A stretch of DNA of 19,753 nucleotides from Bacillota bacterium (GTDB lineage Bacteria; Bacillota; Clostridia; Christensenellales; SZUA-584): contig JAEWQS010000048.1 in NCBI GenBank assembly GCA_023399095.1, positions 1 through 19,753 of the forward strand, read 5' to 3'. Within the stretch, counting starts at the first letter, position 1. Each line of letters starts with the position of its first letter. The translations under genes and the position numbers were made by a program. The notes under the pieces were generated by a model. That model worked only from the letters and a program-made list of their open reading frames with translations. It did not search any database and was not told the DNA's origin. Of the stretch, positions 8,343 through 15,698 are shown piece after piece.

Positions 8343-8408
8343 AAAGGACGGTAGCCGCGCTGCGCCACAGGCTGCGAAGCCCTCGCCGTGGGCGGTTACT
8401 GTCCTTTT
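8343..8408 (+). terminator. Large intercistronic stem-loop between binding protein and permease genes
   Basis: AAAGGACGGTAGCCGC (8343-8358) pairs over all 16 positions (two G-U) with 8392-8407. Inside are a second stem CCAC/GTGG (8365-8368 with 8388-8391) and a tip GGCT/AGCC (8370-8381) closed by a GCGA tetraloop. Only four T's follow, so it is likely a partial terminator or 3' protective structure that keeps binding-protein mRNA more abundant than permease mRNA, as known for binding-protein transport operons. Confidence 0.7.
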
Positions 8409-8425
8409 AACTCGCAGAGGTAGAT

Positions 8426-9334
8426 ATGAAATTTTTTAAAAAAAGACCATACCTGCAATTTATATCCCCCGGAATCGTACTGTATTCCATCTTCGTAATT
8501 GTCCCCATTCTGTTCGCCATCTATTTGAGCTTTCACGAATGGTCGGGTATCGGTTCTATGAAATTTGTGGGGTTGGATAACTATGTGAGGCTTTTGACCG
8601 ACCCTCGGACATCCAAGATATTCTTAAACGCACTGGGCAACAACCTTAAATTTACGCTCTGTGTGGTGACGATCATACTGGCTGTACAGCTCGTGTTCGC
8701 GTATTTGCTGAATATAAAAATCCGCGGCGGCAAGTATTTCAGACTGATGATCTTTCTGCCCTACGTCATCAGCACGGCTATCATCGGATTTTTTACGCTG
8801 ATCGTGTTCGACCCGAACCTTGGCATACTGAACAACTTATTGGGACTGGTGGGCCGCGCCGACCTGAAAGGCGCGTGGTTCGGGGATCCCAAAATCGCAT
8901 TCGTTTTGCTTGTCATGGTGATATTGTGGCAAAGCGTCGGCGCGGGCATGATGATCTTCTACGCCAACATGAAGGATATTCCCAAGACGATCATTGAGGC
9001 CAGCGTGATTGATGGAGCAGGGGAATGGAAGCGTTTCACAAGGATCGTGATCCCGATGCTGGGGCCATCGTTTACCACCAACATCGTGCTGGGCGTGATT
9101 TGGGGGCTGACGATATTCGATATTCCGTTTTTAATTGGCGGGCCTCAGGGCGGTATTAATAACTCGATCGACTTTGTAAACCAGTTTTTCTACCGCAGTA
9201 CTTTTGGAAGCGCGTACTTCGGAGAGACCTCGCTGGGCTTCGGTGCGTGCATCAGCGTCACGATGTTCGTGATTATTTTCAGTATCTCCCTGATGCTTTC
9301 GAAACTACTCAAGCGCTTCAAGTTCAATGACTGA
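8426..9334 (+). CDS. ABC sugar importer permease, MalF/UgpA type
   Basis: A 302-residue inner-membrane permease with about six hydrophobic segments. The first, after MKFFKKRPYLQF, is GIVLYSIFVIVPILFAIYLS. The cytoplasmic EAA loop that docks the ATPase is IEASVIDGAGEWKRFTRIVIP (Glu near residue 191). The length and the SFHEWSGIG...FVGLDNYVRLL start are usual for the family. The gene lies 92 bp after the binding-protein gene, behind the stem-loop, and is followed after 10 bp by the partner permease. No ATP-binding subunit of this importer is in the window; such systems commonly share a MsmX-type ATPase encoded elsewhere. Confidence 0.93.
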   Translation: MKFFKKRPYLQFISPGIVLYSIFVIVPILFAIYLSFHEWSGIGSMKFVGLDNYVRLLTDPRTSKIFLNALGNNLKFTLCVVTIILAVQLVFAYLLNIKIRGGKYFRLMIFLPYVISTAIIGFFTLIVFDPNLGILNNLLGLVGRADLKGAWFGDPKIAFVLLVMVILWQSVGAGMMIFYANMKDIPKTIIEASVIDGAGEWKRFTRIVIPMLGPSFTTNIVLGVIWGLTIFDIPFLIGGPQGGINNSIDFVNQFFYRSTFGSAYFGETSLGFGACISVTMFVIIFSISLMLSKLLKRFKFND

Positions 9335-9344
9335 GGGAAGGCAA

Positions 9345-10196
9345 ATGAAACGTACTTACTCTATCACCGATACCCGGGCGTCGCGCATTGTGAAAAACTT
9401 TTTTACCGTGGTGCTGCTGCTCTATACGCTGATCGCAGTCGCGCTGATACTCATCACCGTGCTCTCGTCCTTTAAGACCAAAAGCGACTTGGTTCACAAT
9501 ACGCTGGGATTTCCCCAGTCGTTTACATTGGATAATTATGAGCAGGTGCTGCTCCAGGATAAATTCTGGTTGTATTTCATCAACAGCACCATACTGACCG
9601 TGGGCGGTGTGGCGCTGCTGCTGTTCATTTCCTCCATGGCGGGGTATGGACTCTCCAAGTTCCGCTTCAAAGGCCGCAACGGCATACGGACATACTTCAT
9701 TATGGGGCTGATGTTCCCAATCCAGTTGGGCATACTGCCGCTGTTTATAATACTGCGCTCGCTGGATCTCATTAACAACCTGTTCGGGCTGATATTGCTG
9801 TACGCGGCCAACATGTCGTTTGCCGTATTCGTGCTGTCGAACTTTTTGCGTACGGTACCGGACGCGCTCATCGAGTGCGCACGCATCGACGGAGCGAGCG
9901 AGTTTCGTATCTATTGGAGCATCATACTGCCGATGGCGCGGCCTGTGTTGTCTACGGTCGGGCTCATCAGCTTTGTAACGATGTGGAACGACTTTTATAT
10001 GCCGCTCGTATTCTTGACCAAGGAGGGCGTACGCACACTGACGCTGGGCGTTTACCGATATATGAACAATTTTCTTGAAAACTGGCATCTTGTTTTCGCG
10101 GCAGTGACGGTGGCGCTCGTTCCTGTGATCGTGGTGTTCTTCCTGTTCTCTAAACAGATCATCGCCGGGCTGACGGGCGGTGCGGTGAAGGAATAA
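9345..10196 (+). CDS. ABC sugar importer permease, MalG/UgpE type
   Basis: A 283-residue permease, partner of the preceding gene. It has about six membrane segments and the EAA loop LIECARIDGASEFRIYWSIIL (Glu177; the usual Ala is Cys here). ATG 9345 is preferred: GAGGGAAGG (9333-9341) sits just before it, whereas an in-frame ATG at 9327 overlaps the previous stop and lacks a ribosome site. The radical SAM gene begins 32 bp after its stop, without a terminator, so the two are probably cotranscribed. Confidence 0.93.
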   Translation: MKRTYSITDTRASRIVKNFFTVVLLLYTLIAVALILITVLSSFKTKSDLVHNTLGFPQSFTLDNYEQVLLQDKFWLYFINSTILTVGGVALLLFISSMAGYGLSKFRFKGRNGIRTYFIMGLMFPIQLGILPLFIILRSLDLINNLFGLILLYAANMSFAVFVLSNFLRTVPDALIECARIDGASEFRIYWSIILPMARPVLSTVGLISFVTMWNDFYMPLVFLTKEGVRTLTLGVYRYMNNFLENWHLVFAAVTVALVPVIVVFFLFSKQIIAGLTGGAVKE

Positions 10197-10228
10197 GAAC
10201 CATTACGAACGAAAGGATGGACAAAATC

Positions 10229-11683
10229 ATGACTCAATACATACCCAAAGAACTTTACATGTTTTCTCTGGAGGGTGAACGGTTTTTAGTGGAGCCAGAC
10301 AATTGTGGCGTGTATGACATTGATGATATGACTGAGAAGCTGCTTTCGGCAAAAGAGCCGTTCACAAAGAAAATGGCGCTCGCGGATCTTCAGGCGGAAG
10401 ACCCGGCGGATGCGGAGGAACTGTTCGACGGTCTCGTAGAGCTTGGCCTTTTGCGTGACGTAGAAGCGCCCGAGGCACCGAAAGCGATTTCACCTGCGTT
10501 TCCGCTTAACCCCTCGATAGTCATCCTGAACGTCGCACAAGCATGCAACATGCGGTGCACTTATTGCTTCGCGGACCATGGCGCGTATCACACCGGTCAG
10601 CAGATGATGACCCGCGAAACTGCGGAAAAGGCTGTGGACTTCCTCATAAGCAAAACGGAGATGCCCTATTTATTAATTTATTTTTTCGGAGGCGAACCGC
10701 TTCTGAATAAGGACGTCGTTCTGCATACCGTTCGGTATACGAACGCCAAGGCGGCGGAGATGGGAAAAAGCGTGGTATATGGAATCACCACCAACGGCAC
10801 GATTTTGGACGATGAACTTTTGGTATGTTTTGAGGAAAATAAATTCGCAATCATGGTCAGTCTGGACGGCCCGAAGGAAGTGAACGATACACTGCGTCCC
10901 ATGGCAGACGGATCCGGCTCGTGCGATACGATTGTACGCAACCTGCACAGGCTTTCTGAGCTAAAAAACATCTACTTTGGCTGCCGTGCCACGACGACGG
11001 CAGAACACTCCAGCCTCGTGGAAATCATGAAATATTTCGACTCGCTCCCGCTTCAATTTTGCCACATGGAGCCCGCTAGCCAGTCGACCCAGCAGATGGA
11101 TGCCAACGAGAAAATCGATACGCGGAACAACAAAGCTTTTCTAAAGGAATACGGCGAGTTTGTCAAAGCCATGTGGCAAAAGATGAAAAACCGCGAACCG
11201 GTGCTGTACCGTGCCTACCTGAGCGAGATTCAGCAGCTTATGGAACGTATAACGCGCAGATATCACTGCAGCATGGGCGGCGGTTCCTTGACGATTTCTG
11301 CGGAAGGCGATATTTATGCCTGCCAGCGGTTGGTGGGTGAACCGGGGCAGAGTCTCGGCTCGGTGCTTGACCCCGACATCCTCTCGACATATCAGCCCTA
11401 TGTTCCGCTCTCCTCTGACGAGAAGGACGACTGCCGAACCTGCTGGGCGCGTTACTTCTGCGCTGGAGACTGTCCCGCCGAGGCCATTCTGAACTATGGT
11501 ACTGATCGTCCGGTATTGCCACACCGGTGTGACTTCGCACGTGAAAAACTCAAGTGGACGATCTGGATTTATTCCAAAATGAAATCCGAGCTGAGCCAGG
11601 AGCAGATCAAGGAAGTATTCGATATGGGCTTCGTCCGATACAACCAATACCAATTTTCGGTGGCCGAACAGGTGGGCTTGTGA
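10229..11683 (+). CDS. Radical SAM/SPASM peptide maturase (RiPP-modifying enzyme)
   Basis: A 484-residue enzyme. Residues 1 to about 90 form a PqqD-like peptide-recognition region (FLVEPDNCGVYDIDD ... ELFDGLVELGLL). The radical SAM core has ACNMRCTYCF, the CX3CX2C cluster (Cys106, Cys110, Cys113) that binds S-adenosylmethionine, and the FFGGEP motif. The C-terminal SPASM domain has all seven cysteines: Cys347, Cys365, then CX2CX5CX3C (402, 405, 411, 415) and Cys434, enough for two auxiliary 4Fe-4S clusters. Enzymes of this build (SCIFF maturase, CcpM and relatives) install thioether or other crosslinks in Cys-containing peptides; the adjacent peptide at 11757 is the likely substrate. Start: ATG 10229 has AAAGGA 11 nt before it; ATG 10217 directly abuts that site. 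The chemistry (alpha, beta or gamma thioether, or C-C bond) cannot be told from sequence. Confidence 0.92.
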   Translation: MTQYIPKELYMFSLEGERFLVEPDNCGVYDIDDMTEKLLSAKEPFTKKMALADLQAEDPADAEELFDGLVELGLLRDVEAPEAPKAISPAFPLNPSIVILNVAQACNMRCTYCFADHGAYHTGQQMMTRETAEKAVDFLISKTEMPYLLIYFFGGEPLLNKDVVLHTVRYTNAKAAEMGKSVVYGITTNGTILDDELLVCFEENKFAIMVSLDGPKEVNDTLRPMADGSGSCDTIVRNLHRLSELKNIYFGCRATTTAEHSSLVEIMKYFDSLPLQFCHMEPASQSTQQMDANEKIDTRNNKAFLKEYGEFVKAMWQKMKNREPVLYRAYLSEIQQLMERITRRYHCSMGGGSLTISAEGDIYACQRLVGEPGQSLGSVLDPDILSTYQPYVPLSSDEKDDCRTCWARYFCAGDCPAEAILNYGTDRPVLPHRCDFAREKLKWTIWIYSKMKSELSQEQIKEVFDMGFVRYNQYQFSVAEQVGL

Positions 11684-11756
11684 GCCTTAGCTCTGTTTTG
11701 ACACCGATGGCGGGCGGCCGAATCAGTCCGCTCAATATTTCAAGTCAGGAGGTGAA

Positions 11757-11924
11757 ATGATGTCAAAACATATTTGCATGCTCAATCCGAATAATTCAAA
11801 TGGCCAAGCACACAATACATCAGATTTTGAACCGTGCTACGTCGTCTACAATCCGTGCGACTGTATGGGACCAGGCGGGATATGTTACGTGATAATAAGA
11901 CCACCAAATAGACTCAGCAGTTGA
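11757..11924 (+). CDS. Small cysteine-containing peptide, probable RiPP precursor
   Basis: A 55-residue ORF (54 from the second ATG at 11760) preceded by a perfect AGGAGGTG at 11747-11754; the second ATG has the better spacing. It starts MMSKHICMLNPNNSNGQ, a polar leader-like half, and ends in a Cys/Gly/aromatic half containing EPCYVVYNPCDC, MGPGGICYVI and RPPNRLSS. Cysteines are at 7, 27, 34, 36 and 43 (55-residue numbering). It has no transmembrane segment or signal peptide. It sits 73 bp after the SPASM maturase and before two ABC exporter genes, exactly where a precursor peptide is expected. I do not recognise the family: it does not match the SCIFF six-cysteine pattern or lantibiotic precursors I know. 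The candidate core is roughly residues 25-55, with thioether or other links formed from the cysteines (inference). It is too short for common ORF cut-offs and easily missed. Confidence 0.82.
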   Translation: MMSKHICMLNPNNSNGQAHNTSDFEPCYVVYNPCDCMGPGGICYVIIRPPNRLSS

Positions 11925-11978
11925 GCTCTATGATGTTAGGCGGGTAACCAACCCTAAAAGAAATCGGCCGCCTCCGTT

Positions 11979-12018
11979 GTGCGTGGGGCATTCCGCGCGA
12001 TGTGGATGCCCCACGCGC
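11979..12018 (+). terminator. Strong stem-loop between precursor peptide and exporter genes
   Basis: GTGCGTGGGGCAT (11979-11991) pairs over 13 bp (one U-G) with ATGCCCCACGCGC (12006-12018), with a 14-nt loop. No U-run follows, so it is less likely a full terminator than a 3' mRNA stabiliser or processing site. Such structures often follow precursor genes and let the peptide be made in excess over its exporter. The 12061 gene has its own ribosome site (AGAGGAG) downstream. Confidence 0.6.
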
Positions 12019-12060
12019 CAAAAAGCAAACCCACATATAAAGCGATAGTAAGAGGAGCGC

Positions 12061-13881
12061 ATGGAACAAGATCCTTCGCCAAAACACACTGTGTTTGAAA
12101 ACATTCGGTTTATCCTCGAGGATATCAGGCGCGAGTATAGGTCGTTGCTCGTATGCTTGTCGGCGGAGACGCTGCTCGGTTGCATAACGCCAGCGGTAAC
12201 GCTGTTTTTACCAAAGGTAATTATCGAGTTTTTAACACAGCCCGCCGAGACACATGCGACTATCGGTAAAGTCGCGCTTTTATTGCTTTTGTCCGTCATC
12301 TCTGGTGCGGCCTTGGCTTCGACGACTTCCGCGCGATACGTCTACCTCGGCGATTTAAATATGCATTATCTGAAAAAGCTATTTTACAGCGCGCTTGACC
12401 GTGACTACCAAAGAATCGAAAGCTCTAGGGGCCAGACGGAGTACCAGCGTGCCAGGCGTACCTTAGTGGGCGGCTCCGAAGCAAGCGTGACGTCCCTTGT
12501 AACGACCGGTCAGTCTTTTATAACGGGTACGCTATGCTTTATTCTGTATTCGAGCGTTTTGGTGCAGTTGAATCCGATTGTCATGGCGGCGCTCGCGGTG
12601 CTTTCAATTTTGCAGTACGCCGTCATGAAGCGGGCGCGGATGTTTGAACAGGAGAATAGGGGCAAGCTGGCCGATGAAGAAAAGAAGATGTTCATCATCG
12701 AGAGCATTGCGGCCAATCCTTCCTATGGCAAGGATATCCGCATGTACGCCATGTCCCGCTGGATTCAGACTGTATGGAACGGGATACTCGCACAATATAC
12801 CGCGATCAGCCGAATGGTTGGAAACCGAAACTTTTGGGCTGCTGCTGTCAGTGTGACGCTGTTTCTTATTCGGGATATTGGTACTTATCTATATCTTATC
12901 TGGCGCGTAGTGGTTGGGGATATCTCCGTAGCAGCTTTTTCCGTTTACATTGGAGCTGTGGCAGGATTTTCAGCATTTACAGGAAACATTATATTGCAAA
13001 TCAATGAACTCAAACGTGCAAGCTTGTTCATGGATGATTTGCGCGCGTTTCTTGACAACGCGGTGAAGGACGATTCTGTATTGGAGCGCAAAGGGTCGCC
13101 GCCTGAACTGGATTCTATTGAACTGCGCGACGTGTGCTTTACTTATGAGGATTCGGAAAATCCTTTCATCGAGCACCTTAACTTGACGATACGGCGCGGT
13201 GAAAAATTGGCGATCGTCGGACTCAATGGTGCCGGCAAGACAACGCTTATCAAGCTGCTTTGCGGATTGTATGTGCCACAAAGCGGCGCGATCTTCATTA
13301 ATGGCATGCCCGCGACAGCGCTGGATAAGCAGACGCAGCTTTCGTTTTATTCAGTCGTGTTTCAGGATGCAGTTATATTTCCGTTTTCCATTGCTGAAAA
13401 TGTGTCGCTGCAGCCGGAATCAGAAACTGATTATTGCCGTGTTGCGGATTGCCTTCAGAAGGTTGGGCTTGAGCAAACGGTGAATCAGTTTTCACAAGGT
13501 ATGCAAACGGTGCTTTCAAAAGAGATAGACGCGGATGGAATTGTATTTTCTGGCGGACAGCGCCAAAAATTGCTTCTTGCGCGTGCGATATACAAGGACG
13601 CGCCGGTCTGGCTGCTCGACGAGTCCAGCACGTTTTTGGATCCGCCTTCGGAAAGCGAGCTATACCGCTCATTCCGAAATCTGGGTTCTCAAAAAACAGT
13701 CGTATTTATATCACATCGGCTCGCAAATGCCCGCTATTGCGACCGTATTGTCCTGTTGGAAGACGGCGCTGCTATCGAAAGTGGAAACCATGACGAATTG
13801 ATGGATATTGGTGGCCGCTATGCTCGCATGTACCGTGCACAAGCGGCATGGAACGAGCCAGACACCGCAGCATACGCTTGA
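12061..13881 (+). CDS. ABC exporter half-transporter 1 (membrane + ATPase fusion) of the peptide cluster
   Basis: A 606-residue protein with an N-terminal membrane domain of about six segments (residues about 30-315) and a C-terminal ATPase. Motifs: Walker A GLNGAGKTT (387-395, Lys393), Q-loop VVFQDAVIFPFS, signature FSGGQRQK (Ser497), Walker B VWLLDE (Asp520, Glu521), switch His552. All catalytic residues are present. There is no N-terminal C39 peptidase domain, so it would not cleave a leader itself. ATG 12061 follows AGAGGAGCGC directly. It lies 12 bp before a second half-transporter; the two are different enough to suggest a heterodimer. Likely role: export of the modified peptide, or immunity to it. 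Substrate assignment is from context only. Confidence 0.88.
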   Translation: MEQDPSPKHTVFENIRFILEDIRREYRSLLVCLSAETLLGCITPAVTLFLPKVIIEFLTQPAETHATIGKVALLLLLSVISGAALASTTSARYVYLGDLNMHYLKKLFYSALDRDYQRIESSRGQTEYQRARRTLVGGSEASVTSLVTTGQSFITGTLCFILYSSVLVQLNPIVMAALAVLSILQYAVMKRARMFEQENRGKLADEEKKMFIIESIAANPSYGKDIRMYAMSRWIQTVWNGILAQYTAISRMVGNRNFWAAAVSVTLFLIRDIGTYLYLIWRVVVGDISVAAFSVYIGAVAGFSAFTGNIILQINELKRASLFMDDLRAFLDNAVKDDSVLERKGSPPELDSIELRDVCFTYEDSENPFIEHLNLTIRRGEKLAIVGLNGAGKTTLIKLLCGLYVPQSGAIFINGMPATALDKQTQLSFYSVVFQDAVIFPFSIAENVSLQPESETDYCRVADCLQKVGLEQTVNQFSQGMQTVLSKEIDADGIVFSGGQRQKLLLARAIYKDAPVWLLDESSTFLDPPSESELYRSFRNLGSQKTVVFISHRLANARYCDRIVLLEDGAAIESGNHDELMDIGGRYARMYRAQAAWNEPDTAAYA

Positions 13882-13893
13882 GGGTATACCGTT

Positions 13894-15669
13894 ATGAAGT
13901 TTTATGCAATTCGAGAGATTCTGGCCTACGCTTATTCGAAAAGCCATAAGGCAATGGTGTTGGTGCTGTTGTGCCCTCTGTTGAATGCGGTTATCGTCGG
14001 TGGGAGCGCCGCGCTCTCGGCAAAGATTATAAACGGACTTACCACGAATGACGCGCATGAAACGTTGATGATGACAGTTATTGTTGGACTCAGTTTATTG
14101 GGCGCTGCTCAAGTGCTGCGCTCTTATCTGCAACAGCAAAAGACCATCGCATCGGATCGTCTGGTGCGCGAGTTTGGTATGGAAGTCGGTCGGACGACGA
14201 TGAATATGGATTATGAAATTTTGGAGAGTCCTGCTGTTGGTGAATGTCGCTCCCGTATGCACAACGACCGACAATGGGGAGTCGGATTTCAGAGTGTAAT
14301 CCGTCAGACAGAGAGCGTTTTGGACGGCATTCTGGGTGTTTTGACAGGGATCGTTTTACTGCTTCCTATGCTCGTATCAATCGGAGATGTTTCTGTTTTT
14401 CTAATCGTTTTATTTATCAGCCTGCTCAGCCTGATGTCGGCTGTCATCCATGCGCGCATGATTAATAGGCGCAACTTGAAAATGATCGACGAGTATACGA
14501 CTTCCGGTGCGTTTTTTGGCCATTTCATCTGGCAAAGCCTCAACGTAGCTGATGTGAAGGATATCCACCTCTACCGCGCCGATGGACTTATCCGAAAGCA
14601 TGTGGATGAAAAATACGATCAGAAAAAAAGCTGGATATCGCGATATGCGATTCTGCATATGACAGGGGGATTCGCGGGAAGTTTGATCATTGGGCTGATC
14701 CAACTGGCGGCCAGCGTGTTTATCATCTTGCGGGCCGCTGCCGCATCGCTGCCCGTTGGTTCAGTCATGCTGTATATCGCGGCGTTCGCGAGCGTTTCAA
14801 CGAGTCTTTCGCGACTTGCCGCTGCCTCCGCATCGCTGTCCCTTGCGGCTGCCCGGCAAAAAAGTACGCTGGATTATTTAAAATCGGGTACTGCCAAAAA
14901 AACTGAATCGCAACCGCTTAAATGCCAGCCGACACATGAAATCGCCTTTGAGCATGTGTCATACCGGTACCCGGGACGCAGCGATTATGCAATAAAAGAT
15001 GTCTCTTTTACGGTTGGGGGTCATAGTCATATCGCCCTGGTTGGGCTGAATGGAAGCGGAAAAAGCACACTGATTAAATTAATGTGCGGTTTGATTGAAC
15101 CCACAGAGGGCCGCATTCTGCTCGATGGCACCGAGGCCAGACTCTATGAGCCCAAGGCTTATCGCGACCTGTTCAGTATAGTGTTTCAAGATTTCAGACT
15201 ATTACCATTTACACTCGGGGAAAATGTTGGCGCTGGCCAGCCGGAAATGGAACGAGCAGAGGCTGCGCTCAGACGCTGTGGCTTTCAAGAACGTTTGTCT
15301 AAGCTGCAGCTTGGGCTTAATACCCCTCTGTACAGATCCTATGATGAGAAGGGCATAGACGTTTCCGGGGGTGAATCGCAAAAGATCGCCATTGCGAGAG
15401 CATTATATCGCGACGCGCCGTTCATGGTGCTGGATGAGCCGACCGCCGCGCTGGATCCGCTATCGGAATGCGTGTTTTACGAACAATTTCATGAGATGAC
15501 TCGCGAAAAAGCCGTGATGATTGTTTCACATAGACTGACATGTGGCCATCTGGCTGATGAGACGCTCGTATTTCGGGATGGTGCTATCGTTGAACGGGGA
15601 AATCCCCATACGCTTCTTTCCCGCATCGGCAGCGAATATTATCAGCTTTGGGAAAGCCAGCTTTGTTAA
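13894..15669 (+). CDS. ABC exporter half-transporter 2 (membrane + ATPase fusion) of the peptide cluster
   Basis: A 591-residue half-transporter with an N-terminal membrane domain and an ATPase domain. Motifs: Walker A GLNGSGKST (384-392, Lys390), Q-loop IVFQDFRLLPFT, signature VSGGESQK (Ser491), Walker B FMVLDE (Asp514, Glu515), D-loop AALD, switch His546. All nucleotide-binding residues are intact, so both sites of a heterodimer with the preceding protein could be active. It shares the Q-loop context and general layout of the first gene, pointing to an ancient duplication. There is no peptidase domain. ATG 13894 has GAGGG at 13880-13884 overlapping the upstream stop, so the two genes are probably translated together. 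The rhamnosidase begins 29 bp after its stop without a terminator. Confidence 0.88.
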   Translation: MKFYAIREILAYAYSKSHKAMVLVLLCPLLNAVIVGGSAALSAKIINGLTTNDAHETLMMTVIVGLSLLGAAQVLRSYLQQQKTIASDRLVREFGMEVGRTTMNMDYEILESPAVGECRSRMHNDRQWGVGFQSVIRQTESVLDGILGVLTGIVLLLPMLVSIGDVSVFLIVLFISLLSLMSAVIHARMINRRNLKMIDEYTTSGAFFGHFIWQSLNVADVKDIHLYRADGLIRKHVDEKYDQKKSWISRYAILHMTGGFAGSLIIGLIQLAASVFIILRAAAASLPVGSVMLYIAAFASVSTSLSRLAAASASLSLAAARQKSTLDYLKSGTAKKTESQPLKCQPTHEIAFEHVSYRYPGRSDYAIKDVSFTVGGHSHIALVGLNGSGKSTLIKLMCGLIEPTEGRILLDGTEARLYEPKAYRDLFSIVFQDFRLLPFTLGENVGAGQPEMERAEAALRRCGFQERLSKLQLGLNTPLYRSYDEKGIDVSGGESQKIAIARALYRDAPFMVLDEPTAALDPLSECVFYEQFHEMTREKAVMIVSHRLTCGHLADETLVFRDGAIVERGNPHTLLSRIGSEYYQLWESQLC

Positions 15670-15698
15670 GGATGAATATCTAAAAAAGGAGGAGTAAG

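Noticed and set aside
9324..10088. A 254-codon - strand ORF opposite the second permease
   Set aside because: It is Gln/Arg/His-rich antisense to a membrane protein, as expected of a shadow frame.
11698..11703. TTGACA as the -35 of a dedicated precursor-peptide promoter
   Set aside because: No acceptable -10 lies 15-19 bp downstream; the sequence there is G/C-rich, and the nearest AT-rich stretch (about 11732) is too far.
11874..11879. Gly-Gly pair in the small peptide as a double-glycine leader cleavage site
   Set aside because: It lies inside the cysteine-rich part (after MGP, before ICYV), so cleavage would discard three of the four C-terminal cysteines; the exporters also lack a C39 peptidase.
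11757..11924. Calling the peptide SCIFF and the enzyme the SCIFF maturase
   Set aside because: SCIFF has six cysteines in a conserved C-terminal pattern; this peptide has five with different spacing, so only a general SPASM maturase call is safe.
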